From a virus, in the IMG/VR virus record IMGVR_UViG_3300020198_000002, positions 52,602 through 116,601 of that record: a stretch of 64,000 bases of DNA; one strand, 5' to 3'. Positions within the stretch are counted from its first letter, which is position 1; each line of letters begins with the position of its first letter. Positions 15,571 to 24,400 of this stretch are shown here, piece after piece. Position numbers and translations under genes: made by a program. The notes under the pieces are model-generated. The model was not told the origin of the DNA, made no database searches, and was given only the letters and a program-made list of their open reading frames with translations.

Positions 15571-17247
15571 ATGGCTTCTAAATTATTTGGTTTCAAAATA
15601 TCAGGAGAATCTGAAGATAAAAAAGGTATTGTCTCTCCAGTACCACAGAACGATGAAGATTCTTCTGATTATTTTGTTTCTAGTGGGTTCTACGGTCAGT
15701 ATGTAGACATTGATGGTGTATATAAATCAGAGGCTGATTTAATAAGAAGATATCGAGAAATGGCACTTCATCCTGAAGTAGATAGTGCTATTGAAGATAT
15801 TATAAACGAAGCAATTGTTTCGGATCAGAACGACTCTCCTGTCCAAGTTGATTTGGAAAACGTTCCTGCATCTGAGAAATTAAAAGATCTGATAAGAGAA
15901 GAGTTTAAAACAATTAAAGAACTTTTAGACTTTGACAAAAAATGTCATGAAATTTTGAGAAATTGGTACGTTGATGGTAGATTATTCTACCATAAAGTTA
16001 TTGACATAAAAAATCCTTCAGATGGAATAAAAGAAGTTAGATATATTGACCCACTTAAAATTAAATATATTAGACAAATTAAAAATCCACCTAACGCAAT
16101 TACGGTAGGATCAAAAGATACATTGCTCACTAATAATCCAGACATAGAAGAGTATTACTTATACGATCCACAGGCAAACTCAGTTAAAGATACATTGGGA
16201 ACTTTAGGTGCATCGTCATTTAAAGATCAACTACAGAAAGTAAAAATAGCTCCCGACTCAATTACATTTTGTCATTCTGGATTAGTAGATAGAAATAAAC
16301 AGACCATTCTTTCATATCTACACAAAGCAATTAAATCACTCAACCAACTTCGCATGATTGAAGATGCGTTGGTTATCTATCGCTTGTCACGAGCACCAGA
16401 AAGAAGAATTTTCTACATCGATGTAGGCAATCTCCCTAAAGTAAAAGCAGAACAATATCTGCGTGACGTAATGACCAGGTATAGAAATAAACTTGTATAC
16501 AATGCTAACACTGGTGAAATTCGTGATGACAAAAAATACATGTCAATGCTTGAAGACTTCTGGCTTCCAAGACGTGAGGGAGGCCGAGGTACAGAAATTA
16601 CAACACTTCCTGGTGGTCAGAATCTAGGCGAACTTTCAGATATTGAATATTTCCAAAAGAAACTTTATAGATCTTTGGGAATTCCAGAATCACGTATTGC
16701 TGGTTCAGGAGAAGGATTTAATCTTGGAAGATCATCGGAAATCCTTAGGGATGAATTGAAGTTCACTAAGTTTGTTGGTCGTCTCAGAAAAAGATTCTCA
16801 AACATATTTAATGATATGTTAAGAACTCAATTAATTTTAAAAAACATTGTAACTCCTGAAGATTGGGACACTCTTAGTGATCACATTCAATACGATTTCA
16901 TTTATGACAATCATTTTGCAGAATTAAAAGATACTGAACTAATGACCGAAAGACTCAATATTGTCGCAGCAATTGAACCATATTTGGGTAAATATTTTTC
17001 TGTTGATTATGTTAAGAGACGTGTTCTAAAACAGAAAGATTCGGAAATTGTTGAGTTAAAGAAACAAATGGATAAGGAAATAAAAGATGGTGTCATTATG
17101 GATCCCGCTCAGGTTCAACAAATGCAAATGGGAATTCCACCTGAAGGATCAGGAGCTGCTGAAATGGACATGGGACAACCAATTGTTGAACCAGATGTTA
17201 CGAAAAATTCTCAAGTAACTCAACTCCCCAACGGTGGGGAAATATAA
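15571..17247 (+). CDS. gp20: gp20 portal vertex protein
   Basis: A 558-residue portal protein (T4 gp20 524). The segments YGQYVDIDGVYKSEADLIRRYREMA, HPEVDSAIEDIINEAIV, the VIYRLSRAPERRIFYIDVGNLPK strand-helix and LPGGQNLGELSDIEYF are hallmark gp20 sequences used for cyanophage typing. It forms the dodecameric portal through which DNA enters and leaves and which nucleates head assembly. The last 60 residues are rich in Met, Gln and Glu and look disordered. The stop codon lies within the late promoter of the next gene. Confidence 0.96.
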   Translation: MASKLFGFKISGESEDKKGIVSPVPQNDEDSSDYFVSSGFYGQYVDIDGVYKSEADLIRRYREMALHPEVDSAIEDIINEAIVSDQNDSPVQVDLENVPASEKLKDLIREEFKTIKELLDFDKKCHEILRNWYVDGRLFYHKVIDIKNPSDGIKEVRYIDPLKIKYIRQIKNPPNAITVGSKDTLLTNNPDIEEYYLYDPQANSVKDTLGTLGASSFKDQLQKVKIAPDSITFCHSGLVDRNKQTILSYLHKAIKSLNQLRMIEDALVIYRLSRAPERRIFYIDVGNLPKVKAEQYLRDVMTRYRNKLVYNANTGEIRDDKKYMSMLEDFWLPRREGGRGTEITTLPGGQNLGELSDIEYFQKKLYRSLGIPESRIAGSGEGFNLGRSSEILRDELKFTKFVGRLRKRFSNIFNDMLRTQLILKNIVTPEDWDTLSDHIQYDFIYDNHFAELKDTELMTERLNIVAAIEPYLGKYFSVDYVKRRVLKQKDSEIVELKKQMDKEIKDGVIMDPAQVQQMQMGIPPEGSGAAEMDMGQPIVEPDVTKNSQVTQLPNGGEI

Positions 17248-17250
17248 ATA
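17243..17250 (+). promoter_or_regulatory. Late promoter (TATAAATA) for the gp67-like gene and gp21
   Basis: Perfect TATAAATA overlapping the gp20 stop codon, 25 bp before the next start. gp21 has no promoter of its own, so this probably serves both genes. Confidence 0.78.
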
Positions 17251-17274
17251 TCTTTAGTTGAATAAAATAAATTT

Positions 17275-17556
17275 ATGGAAGACACTGATTTGATTGACAT
17301 GATCGTAAGTGATGGTTCACCATCCGAGATTCATGCAAAAATTAAAGAATTAATTAATCAAAAAGTCGTACAGAACGTTGATGATGTAACTCCATATGTT
17401 GCAGCATCTATGTTTGGAGCAGAAGCTCCAGTGGATTCCGAGGAAGAATCCGAGGAAGAATCCGAGGAAGAATCTGAAGAAGGATCCGAACAAGAATATG
17501 ATAATGAAGAGAGTGAAGAAGATTCTGAGGAAAATTCTGAAGAAGAATCCGAATAA
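17275..17556 (+). CDS. gp67: Acidic prohead core protein, gp67-like
   Basis: A 93-residue protein lying between portal and protease genes, the place of T4 gene 67. Residues 1-50 form a helical N-terminus (MEDTDLIDMIVSD, IKELINQKVVQNVDD), and the last 40 residues are almost only Glu and Ser. T4 gp67 is likewise short, with a strongly acidic tail, and is a core protein degraded by gp21. Identification rests on position and composition, as such sequences cannot be aligned reliably. The tail is encoded by a 12 bp tandem repeat. It ends 22 nt before gp21. Confidence 0.7.
   Translation: MEDTDLIDMIVSDGSPSEIHAKIKELINQKVVQNVDDVTPYVAASMFGAEAPVDSEEESEEESEEESEEGSEQEYDNEESEEDSEENSEEESE
17437..17472 (+). 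repeat. Tandem 12 bp repeat in the gp67-like gene
   Basis: Three perfect in-tandem copies of TCCGAGGAAGAA, each encoding Ser-Glu-Glu-Glu, followed by degenerate copies. Being a multiple of three, copy changes would lengthen or shorten the acidic tail without a frameshift. Confidence 0.85.
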
Positions 17557-17578
17557 ACTTAACCCCCCTGCATGTAAA

Positions 17579-18289
17579 ATGAAACTCATTACCGAAGAAA
17601 TAGAATCAGCCAAATTTATTATTGAAGAAAATGAAGGAAAAAAATCGATGTTTATCGAAGGCATTTTTCTTCAGGGAAATATGAAAAATCGTAATAATCG
17701 TATGTATCCAGTAGAAGTTCTTGAAAAAGAAGTCATACGTTACTGCGAATCTTTTGTTGCAAAAGGCAGGGCACTAGGAGAACTTGGTCATCCAGATGGT
17801 CCAACAGTAAATCTGGATCGTGTTTCCCATAAAATTGTTTCCCTTCACAAAGAAGGTTGCAATTTTATTGGTAAAGCAAAACTTCTTGATACTCCAATGG
17901 GCAACATTGCAAAAAATTTAATTGATGAGGGGGTAACTCTTGGTGTTTCTTCTAGGGGTATTGGTAGTTTAAGAGAAACAAGCGAAGGATATAAAGTAGT
18001 GGGCGAAGATTTTATGCTGGCCACTGCTGCTGATATTGTCGCTGATCCTTCGGCACCTGATGCATTTGTTAACGGAATTATGGAGGGGGTTGAATGGATT
18101 TGGGAAAGCGGGGTCCTAAAAGCCAAACAACCAGAGATCCAAATCCCCGTTGCAGTTATAGAAAAAACTGAATTAAAAGTTGAAGAAAAGATTGAAAAAA
18201 CTAAAAAAACTATAAATAAGTTAGTCGAACAAAAGAGACTTGATGAAATGAAACTGGAGTTATTCCAGAACTTTTTATCAAATCTCTAA
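17579..18289 (+). CDS. gp21: gp21 prohead maturation protease
   Basis: A 236-residue serine protease (T4 gp21 212). GRALGELGHPD holds the catalytic histidine and LGVSSRGIG the nucleophilic serine of the herpesvirus-protease-like fold used by T4-type prohead proteases. I take the ATG at 17579 (MKLITEEIESAKFII); the frame is open farther upstream but that part would read through the gp67-like gene. It cleaves scaffold, core and capsid proteins at (L/I)xE sites, then itself. The charged C-terminal helix (EEKIEKTKKTINKLVEQKRLD) would tie it to the core. Confidence 0.92.
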   Translation: MKLITEEIESAKFIIEENEGKKSMFIEGIFLQGNMKNRNNRMYPVEVLEKEVIRYCESFVAKGRALGELGHPDGPTVNLDRVSHKIVSLHKEGCNFIGKAKLLDTPMGNIAKNLIDEGVTLGVSSRGIGSLRETSEGYKVVGEDFMLATAADIVADPSAPDAFVNGIMEGVEWIWESGVLKAKQPEIQIPVAVIEKTELKVEEKIEKTKKTINKLVEQKRLDEMKLELFQNFLSNL

Positions 18290-18293
18290 TTTT

Positions 18294-18305
18294 GATAAAT
18301 AAATA
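18294..18305 (+). promoter_or_regulatory. Tandem late promoter motifs for gp22/gp23
   Basis: GATAAATA (18294) and AATAAATA (18298) overlap each other about 45 bp upstream of gp22. No such motif lies between gp22 and gp23, so this start probably drives the major capsid gene as well. Confidence 0.7.
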
Positions 18306-18346
18306 CAGAATACGATATCAACATCGATAGTAGACGGAGAGTTCAA

Positions 18347-19429
18347 ATGTCTCGTGGAGATTTACAAGAAATGGAAGTAGGCACAAAGCAATCCAAAACC
18401 GCTGTAAACAGTGGTGCCGCAGGTGGAGATCCCATGCCAAAGGCTCCAAATTATGTCCCCGATGCAGGGGCTATTGAAGATTTGGGAGGACCTTCACCAG
18501 AAAATTCCAAGCCCGATGATGATTCTAACAAGCTTAAGACCCCTGAGAAAACCATTCAACATGTAAAGAATGTGGTAAACAAGGGTGCTAAGCCTGCAGA
18601 ACCAATGCCAGTTGCAAACAAAGGTGCCATGTCCTACGAAGAAAACGAATCTGAGGTTGAAGAAACAATTTCAGAAGATGAGACAACAGAACTAGATATC
18701 GATTCTGCAATCAACGAAGATGTTGACGCTCTACTAAGCGGCGAAGAGCTTTCCGAAGACTTCAGAAACAAAGCAAAAATTGTTTTCGAAGCAGCTCTTA
18801 ACGCAAAAGTAAATCAAGTTGAAAAAGAACTTGAAGAACAGTATGCCGTTGCTCTTTCAGAAGAAATCGATTCGATCAAAATCGAATTGACTGAAAGAAC
18901 AGATTCATACTTAGAGTACGTCGCTCAGGAATGGTTAGAAGAGAATGCACTTGCTGTTGAGCATGGCATTAAAACTCAGATGACCGAATCGTTCCTAGTG
19001 GGACTAAAAGAGCTTTTTGAAGCACATTATGTATCACTCCCTGAAGATAGATATGATGTACTTGAGAGTATGGTAGACAAACTTGATGAGATGGAAACAA
19101 AACTCAACGAGCAAATCGAAAGAAACATTGCTCTAAATAACAGACTGTCAGAGACGGTTGCTGAAACCATCATGAATAATGTTGCGGAAGGATTAGCTGT
19201 TTCTCAGAAAGAGAAACTCTTCTCCTTGGCAGAGAGTGTTGAGTTTGAAAGTGAAGAAGGCTATCGTGAGAAACTGGAAACTTTAAAGGAAGCATATTTT
19301 CCAACTAAGTTTAGTTCTCCGAAGGAGACGGTTGCACAAGAACTAAGAGAAGAATCTGACTACACTGAAGTTACATCTTCAATGTCAGCTTATCTCCAAG
19401 CTCTTTCAATCCAAGCTCCAAGGCAGTGA
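18347..19429 (+). CDS. gp22: gp22 prohead scaffold (core) protein
   Basis: A 360-residue scaffold protein located as in T4 between gp21 and gp23. The first 100 residues are low-complexity (Gly, Pro, Asn, Lys), followed by an acidic stretch and a long predicted alpha-helical coiled-coil region (about residues 135-300: NKAKIVFEAALNAKVNQVEKELEEQ, split; YDVLESMVDKLDEMETKLNEQIE). T4 gp22 is 269 residues, helical and acidic. It fills the prohead and is destroyed by gp21 on maturation. The start is the ATG after a GGAGAG ribosome site. Confidence 0.88.
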   Translation: MSRGDLQEMEVGTKQSKTAVNSGAAGGDPMPKAPNYVPDAGAIEDLGGPSPENSKPDDDSNKLKTPEKTIQHVKNVVNKGAKPAEPMPVANKGAMSYEENESEVEETISEDETTELDIDSAINEDVDALLSGEELSEDFRNKAKIVFEAALNAKVNQVEKELEEQYAVALSEEIDSIKIELTERTDSYLEYVAQEWLEENALAVEHGIKTQMTESFLVGLKELFEAHYVSLPEDRYDVLESMVDKLDEMETKLNEQIERNIALNNRLSETVAETIMNNVAEGLAVSQKEKLFSLAESVEFESEEGYREKLETLKEAYFPTKFSSPKETVAQELREESDYTEVTSSMSAYLQALSIQAPRQ

Positions 19430-19468
19430 TTAAAAACAAACACACCAACACCCTAAGGTAATCCAACA

Positions 19469-20860
19469 ATGCAACAACAGTTTAACTATAACCAACTCAC
19501 CGAAAAGTGGGCACCTCTTCTAGACTATAATGGTCTAGATCCAATCAAAGATTTACACCGCCGTAATGTTACTGCAGCGCTTCTTGAGAATCAGGAGCAA
19601 ATGCTCCGTGAGAACGCTGAGTTCCTCGGCGAAGCATCACCAACCGTTTCCGCTGGTACTGGTGGATTCAGTGGTAGCTCCACAGCATCAGGACCTGTTG
19701 CTGGTTTCGATCCCGTTCTGATCTCACTGATCAGACGTGCAATGCCTAACCTGGTTGCTTATGACCTGGCAGGTGTTCAACCAATGAATGGTCCTACTGG
19801 ACTCATCTTCGCAATGCGTTCACGCTACACCAACCAAAGCGGAACAGAAGCACTCTTCAACGAGCCAGATTCGGCATTCGCTGGTCAGAACTCTGGAAGA
19901 AACCTCACCGCAGGATTCGTTGACGGTGCTGCTGGTTTTGGTACGACTGCACAGTCAGGCACCAACCCATCAGTCCTCAACCCAGTTGGTTCCGCAACAA
20001 CCTCTGCCTACAACGTTGGCGAAGGTATGACCACTGGTAACGCTGAGGCACTCGGAGATGGTGCGGGTAACCACTTTGCAGAAATGGCATTCTCAATCGA
20101 GAAAGTCACTGTTACTGCAAAGTCACGCGCACTGAAAGCTGAGTATTCACTTGAGCTCGCTCAAGACCTCAAGGCAATCCATGGTCTGAATGCTGAGGCT
20201 GAACTCGCAAATATCCTCTCAACTGAGATTCTTGCCGAGATCAACCGCGAAGTCATCAGAACCATCTACAAGATTGCTGAGCAAGGTGCAACCCTCAACA
20301 CCGCAACCGCTGGTGTATTTGACCTCGACGTTGACTCCAACGGTCGTTGGTCGGTTGAGAAGTTCAAAGGTCTGCTCTTCCAGATGGAAAGAGATGCAAA
20401 CCAGATTGCACAAAGAACTCGTAGAGGGAAGGGCAACGTTATTCTCTGCTCTGCAGACGTTGCTTCCGCTCTAACCATGGCTGGTCTCCTCGACTACACC
20501 CCTGCACTCAACGCTAACCTCAACGTTGATGACACTGGCAACACCTTTGCTGGTACTCTTGCTGGTAAGTTCAAAGTTTACATCGATCCATTCGCTGCAA
20601 ACAATGACGCCAACCAGTACTACGTTGTTGGTTATAAGGGTTCTAATCCTTATGATGCAGGTCTATTCTACTGCCCATACGTTCCTCTCCAGATGGTTCG
20701 TGCAGTTGGTCAGGACACCTTCCAGCCAAAAATTGGATTCAAGACTCGTTATGGAATTGTTGCCAACCCATTTGCAGAAGGCACCGATCAAGGTCTTGGT
20801 AGACTCCTCGCTAACGCAAACCGTTACTACAGAAGAGTCAAAGTTACCAACCTCATGTGA
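19469..20860 (+). CDS. gp23: gp23 major capsid protein
   Basis: A 463-residue major capsid protein (T4 gp23 521), recognised from FDPVLISLIRRAMPNLVAYDLAGVQPMNGPTGLIFAMRSRY-type sequence (given here only in outline) and the C-terminal NANRYYRRVKVTNLM. The N-terminal delta region ends in EFLGE-ASP, a fitting gp21 site that would cut after Glu55, like Glu65 in T4. Codon use differs visibly from the rest of the window, with many C-ending codons, as expected for the most highly expressed gene. A strong terminator follows 20 nt after the stop. Confidence 0.97.
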   Translation: MQQQFNYNQLTEKWAPLLDYNGLDPIKDLHRRNVTAALLENQEQMLRENAEFLGEASPTVSAGTGGFSGSSTASGPVAGFDPVLISLIRRAMPNLVAYDLAGVQPMNGPTGLIFAMRSRYTNQSGTEALFNEPDSAFAGQNSGRNLTAGFVDGAAGFGTTAQSGTNPSVLNPVGSATTSAYNVGEGMTTGNAEALGDGAGNHFAEMAFSIEKVTVTAKSRALKAEYSLELAQDLKAIHGLNAEAELANILSTEILAEINREVIRTIYKIAEQGATLNTATAGVFDLDVDSNGRWSVEKFKGLLFQMERDANQIAQRTRRGKGNVILCSADVASALTMAGLLDYTPALNANLNVDDTGNTFAGTLAGKFKVYIDPFAANNDANQYYVVGYKGSNPYDAGLFYCPYVPLQMVRAVGQDTFQPKIGFKTRYGIVANPFAEGTDQGLGRLLANANRYYRRVKVTNLM

Positions 20861-20880
20861 TTCATTCACGACAGTTTTTG

Positions 20881-20905
20881 GGGGTCCAAACGGACCCCTT
20901 TTTTT
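20881..20905 (+). terminator. Rho-independent terminator after gp23
   Basis: A perfect 7 bp stem GGGGTCC/GGACCCC with loop AAAC, followed by seven T. It closes the head gene block. Confidence 0.92.
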
Positions 20906-20908
20906 ATG

Positions 20909-20916
20909 AATAAATA
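20909..20916 (+). promoter_or_regulatory. Late promoter (AATAAATA) for gp3
   Basis: AATAAATA directly behind the gp23 terminator and 12 bp before the gp3 start, so the transcript would have a very short leader. Confidence 0.6.
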
Positions 20917-20927
20917 AAAATAAAAAC

Positions 20928-21485
20928 ATGGCTAGAACTGGATCTGGAACTTTGAGTGCTTGGGATAGGCAAATCCAAAATAGAAATTTTTTGTCTCCAG
21001 TTGGATTTAAATTTAATTTATCAAAAGCACCAAAAGTAGATTTTTTTTCAACCTCAGCTAATATTCCATCCATTGATTTGGGTGTAGCTATTCAACCAAC
21101 GTATCTAAAAGATATTCCCATCCCAGGGGATAAGTTGGTATATAATGATTTTAGTATAAATTTTTTGGTAGACGAAAATTTAGAAAATTATTTACAGATC
21201 CATAACTGGATGCGAGGTCTGGGTTATCCAGAATCCGTGCAAGAATATTCTGATCTTGTAAGCGAAGATCCCTACTTACCAGATAATCCAGAAGCAATTT
21301 ACTCAGATGGCACTCTACTAATCTTTAATAGTTCTCTCAATCCAATTGTAAAAGTTACCTTCAAACACTTATTTCCAGTATCATTGACTCAAGTTGAATT
21401 TGATTCCCAAGGCAGTGATATAACATATGTTACTGCCACAACAGTTTTTAAATACACAATTTACGATATTAAAAGTTTGATATGA
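20928..21485 (+). CDS. gp3: gp3 tail completion / tube terminator protein
   Basis: A 185-residue protein in the cyanophage gp3 position between gp23 and uvsY. Segments RNFLSPVGFKFNL, FSTSANIPSIDLG, PGDKLVYNDFSINFLVDENLENY and IHNWMRGLGYP are typical of the tube-fold family that includes gp3 and gp19. T4 gp3 is 176 residues and caps the tail tube. A second tube protein paralogue is the alternative. It carries a late promoter, as expected for a virion gene, and overlaps uvsY by 4 nt, coupling a late gene to recombination genes. Confidence 0.78.
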   Translation: MARTGSGTLSAWDRQIQNRNFLSPVGFKFNLSKAPKVDFFSTSANIPSIDLGVAIQPTYLKDIPIPGDKLVYNDFSINFLVDENLENYLQIHNWMRGLGYPESVQEYSDLVSEDPYLPDNPEAIYSDGTLLIFNSSLNPIVKVTFKHLFPVSLTQVEFDSQGSDITYVTATTVFKYTIYDIKSLI

Positions 21486-21910
21486 ATCTTGATGAAATCC
21501 AGACTATGTGGGAATTAGATTCCCAAATTGATAATGACGATCTGCATTTAGAGTCAACAAAAATTCCATCTCTACATGCAAAATATTTTAAATTATTCAA
21601 TTCCGTGTTGACTTTAAAAAAGTCTCAGGAGAATAAGTTTAAAATTTTAAAAAAAGAAAAGTGGGAATACTACACAGGAAAATCAGATCCAGAAGTGTAT
21701 GTAGAAAACCCCTTTGATTATAAGGTACTAAAAACAGATTTAGACAAATACTTAGATGCAGATCAAGACTTGATTCGATGCATAACCAAAATAGAATATT
21801 ATCAGATGATGATAAATTACCTAGAAAGTATTATCAAAGTAATTTTAAATAGAAGTTTTCAAATAAAAAATGCTATTGAATGGCAAAAATTTATAAGAGG
21901 ATATGACTGA
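21482..21910 (+). CDS. uvsY: UvsY recombination mediator
   Basis: A 142-residue UvsY homologue (T4 137). The helical pattern with LKKEKWEYYTGKSDPEVY (T4: LDYYSGRGD) and LDKYLDADQDLIRCITKIEYYQMMI aligned to the T4 LSADKDVLKVDTSLQYW region supports it. UvsY loads UvsX recombinase on gp32-covered ssDNA. It overlaps gp3 and uvsW (8 nt), the latter being its functional neighbour in T4 recombination-dependent replication. Confidence 0.88.
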   Translation: MNLDEIQTMWELDSQIDNDDLHLESTKIPSLHAKYFKLFNSVLTLKKSQENKFKILKKEKWEYYTGKSDPEVYVENPFDYKVLKTDLDKYLDADQDLIRCITKIEYYQMMINYLESIIKVILNRSFQIKNAIEWQKFIRGYD

Positions 21911-23369
21911 TTTAATTATTTCTAAAAAGAACGAAGTATATCTACAAGTAAAAGCGGAACCACATATTAATCAAGAATTGTCCGAATATTTTACTTTTGA
22001 TGTTCCTGGTGCAAAATTTATGCCTCAATATAGAAGTAAATATTGGGATGGAAAAATTCGTTTATTTTCTACGGCAACAGGAGAAATATACGTTGGTCTT
22101 TTAGATAAAATAGTTGCATGGTCAAAAAAATCTGGATATACTGTTAGTTTCGAAAACAATAAATTTTATGGAACTCCGTTTGAACATAATGAAATAATTT
22201 CGTTAGAGGGAGTTAGCAATTATATGAGGTCGATCTCAAAACATCCTCCTAGAGATTATCAAATTGATGGTGTTTATGATGCCTTAAAATACAATAGAAG
22301 GCTGTTGATATCTCCAACTGCTTCTGGGAAATCGTTGATGATTTATTCTATAGTAAGATATTTTGTAGAATCTGGTAAAAAAGCTTTATTGATAGTACCA
22401 ACGACATCTCTTGTAGAACAAATGTATAAAGATTTTGAAGAGTATGGGTGGGACTCAGATAAGTATTGCCATAAAATTTATTCTGGTAAAGAAAGGACGA
22501 ATGAATATCCAGTGACAATTACAACTTGGCAATCAATATACAAATTAGATAAAAAATTCTTTGATGGATTTGATGTTGTAGTTGGAGATGAAGCACACCA
22601 ATTTAAATCCAAATCTCTAATTGGAATTATGACAAAACTAAGAGATACGAAATATAGATATGGATTTACTGGAACACTTGATGGATCTCAGACGCACAAA
22701 TGGGTCTTAGAAGGTTTGTTTGGTCCTAGTTATAGGATTACACAAACCAAGGATTTAATTGAGAAAGGACATCTATCCAAATTAAATATTAGAATTTTAC
22801 TACTTAAACATCCACCACATAAATTTGAAACCTATGAAGATGAAATTCAATATTTAATCTCACATGAACAAAGAAATAAGTTTATCAAAAATTTATCCCT
22901 GTCATTAAAAGGCAATACACTAATTCTTTATAGTAGGGTAGATACCCATGGAAAACTTTTATATGATTTGATAAATAATTCTGTTGATAAGAAACGTAAA
23001 GTATTCTTTGTTCATGGTGGAGTAGGAGCTGGAGAACGAGAGTCGGTAAGAGAGATTACCGAAAAAGAAGATAATGCAATCATAGTTGCTTCTTATGGAA
23101 CGTTCTCTACAGGAATTAACATTAAAAATCTACACAATGTTGTTTTTGCATCTCCATCAAAATCAAGAATTAGAAATCTCCAATCAATTGGGAGAGTTCT
23201 AAGGAAAGGAAATAATAAAACACAAGCAATATTGTATGATGTCTCTGATGATATAACGTATAAGTCTAAAAAAAATTATACGCTGAATCACTTAATAGAA
23301 AGAATCAAAATTTATAACGAAGAAGATTTTAACTATGAATTCACTCAAATAAAATTAAAAGAAAACTAA
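21903..23369 (+). CDS. uvsW: UvsW DNA/RNA helicase
   Basis: A 488-residue SF2 helicase (T4 UvsW 503). Motif I SPTASGKS lies around residue 137, the DEAH box as VVGDEAHQF near 228, SAT-like FTGTLDG follows, and motif VI is QSIGRVLRKG. The N-terminal 90 residues correspond to the small domain of UvsW that binds nucleic acid. UvsW unwinds R-loops and branched DNA and shuts off origin replication late. Immediately upstream lies uvsY, downstream an Sm-like gene overlapping by one base. Confidence 0.93.
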   Translation: MTDLIISKKNEVYLQVKAEPHINQELSEYFTFDVPGAKFMPQYRSKYWDGKIRLFSTATGEIYVGLLDKIVAWSKKSGYTVSFENNKFYGTPFEHNEIISLEGVSNYMRSISKHPPRDYQIDGVYDALKYNRRLLISPTASGKSLMIYSIVRYFVESGKKALLIVPTTSLVEQMYKDFEEYGWDSDKYCHKIYSGKERTNEYPVTITTWQSIYKLDKKFFDGFDVVVGDEAHQFKSKSLIGIMTKLRDTKYRYGFTGTLDGSQTHKWVLEGLFGPSYRITQTKDLIEKGHLSKLNIRILLLKHPPHKFETYEDEIQYLISHEQRNKFIKNLSLSLKGNTLILYSRVDTHGKLLYDLINNSVDKKRKVFFVHGGVGAGERESVREITEKEDNAIIVASYGTFSTGINIKNLHNVVFASPSKSRIRNLQSIGRVLRKGNNKTQAILYDVSDDITYKSKKNYTLNHLIERIKIYNEEDFNYEFTQIKLKEN

Positions 23370-23785
23370 TGGAAGAAGAATTTTACGGAACTATAAAATT
23401 AATATCTGGAGAAGAAATATTTGCTGAGATTCTCCCAGTAAAAGAAGAAGGAAGAACTTTACTACTTCTTTCCGATCCCGTTGAGGTGCAAACTATTTCA
23501 ATAGGATCAAATGGTGTAGAGGGAGTTAAGATTGATCCATGGATTAAAAGTCAATCCGATAGTGTTATTGTCATCGATATGGACAAAGTAATTACAATAC
23601 TTGAAGCAGATGATGACTGTGATATGATTCGTGCTTACAAAAAATTTCTAAGAACCAGATCACAAAGAACAAATAAATCCAGACTTAGTAAGAAGATGGG
23701 TTATCTAAATACGGTAGCAAATGCGAGGATCACTCTAGAAAAGATATACAAAATGAAAGCAGCTAATACTGATTCTGAACTCTGA
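23369..23785 (+). CDS. Sm-like (LSm fold) phage protein, copy 1
   Basis: A 138-residue protein whose first 75 residues have the strand pattern of an Sm fold: YGTIKLISGEEIFAEI, LLLLSDPVEV, IDPWI and SVIVIDMDKVITILE. The same pattern recurs in the proteins at 39861 and 40165, so the three are paralogues. Sm-like proteins of cyanophage origin are known and form rings. The C-terminal 60 residues (YKKFLRTRSQRTNKSRLSKK) are basic and could contact nucleic acid. Lying between uvsW and late sigma gene gp55, a role in RNA binding or late transcription is conceivable but not shown. Confidence 0.62.
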   Translation: MEEEFYGTIKLISGEEIFAEILPVKEEGRTLLLLSDPVEVQTISIGSNGVEGVKIDPWIKSQSDSVIVIDMDKVITILEADDDCDMIRAYKKFLRTRSQRTNKSRLSKKMGYLNTVANARITLEKIYKMKAANTDSEL

Positions 23786-23814
23786 CAGAGTTATTATACT
23801 AATTTTTAAAGGTC

Positions 23815-23843
23815 TTGTCAATAAGTTTGGATTATGTTAAAAT
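23815..23843 (+). promoter_or_regulatory. Sigma70-type promoter for gp55
   Basis: TTGTCA and TAAAAT separated by exactly 17 bp, in the 93 bp gap before gp55. Start would be near 23850. It lets the host polymerase make the late sigma factor. Confidence 0.72.
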
Positions 23844-23878
23844 TGGTACATGTTGATTGAATCTAAGGTCAATGGGAT

Positions 23879-24400
23879 ATGCAAATCAAAACGAAAAAAA
23901 GATCAGAGCATTATGTTAATAATAGAGAACTATTAGATGCATTAGTTGTTTATCGAAATAAAGTTGAAGAACATTTTTATAGTAAAAATGGTAGAAAACC
24001 AACTAAAGAAGATCGATCAAACCATTGGGAAGGCAAACCCACAATTCCAAATTATTTGGGTGAGTGTTTTCTAAAGATTGCCACACACCTTTCATACAAA
24101 CCTAACTTTGTTAACTACATGTTTAGGGAAGATATGATCTGTGATGGCATTGAAAATTGTGTTCAATATATTCACAACTTTGATCCAAGTAAATCGACAA
24201 ATCCATTTGCATACTTTACCCAAATTATTCATTATGCTTTTCTCCGTCGTATTCAGAAAGAGAAAAAACAAATGGAAATTAGATCTAAAATTTTAGAAAG
24301 ATCTGGATATGATGAAGTATTTTTCGTAGATGATGATTACGGGAATCCTTCTGATTTCAATTCTATAAAAGACGCCGTTCAATCGAAACTGAATCAATGA
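23879..24400 (+). CDS. gp55: gp55 late-transcription sigma factor
   Basis: A 173-residue homologue of T4 gp55 (185). The conserved core with FNYMFREDMICDGIENC-like helix (here NYMFREDMICDGIENCVQYI) and FDPSKSTNPFAYFTQIIHYAFLRRIQKEKK is a region-2 type sigma domain that recognises the -10 only. It directs RNA polymerase to TATAAATA promoters, many of which are seen in this window. Note the overlapping ATG at 23872 in another frame; 23879 gives the family-like basic N-terminus. Its 3 prime end overlaps the halogenase by 4 nt. Confidence 0.92.
   Translation: MQIKTKKRSEHYVNNRELLDALVVYRNKVEEHFYSKNGRKPTKEDRSNHWEGKPTIPNYLGECFLKIATHLSYKPNFVNYMFREDMICDGIENCVQYIHNFDPSKSTNPFAYFTQIIHYAFLRRIQKEKKQMEIRSKILERSGYDEVFFVDDDYGNPSDFNSIKDAVQSKLNQ

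Noticed and set aside
20190-20474. Alternative-frame open frames in gp23
   Set aside because: Ser/Leu-rich translation produced by the biased codon use of gp23; no independent start signals.
20928-21485. Reading this gene as a second copy of tail tube gp19
   Set aside because: Fold similarity is expected between tube and terminator proteins; size and location between gp23 and uvsY favour gp3.
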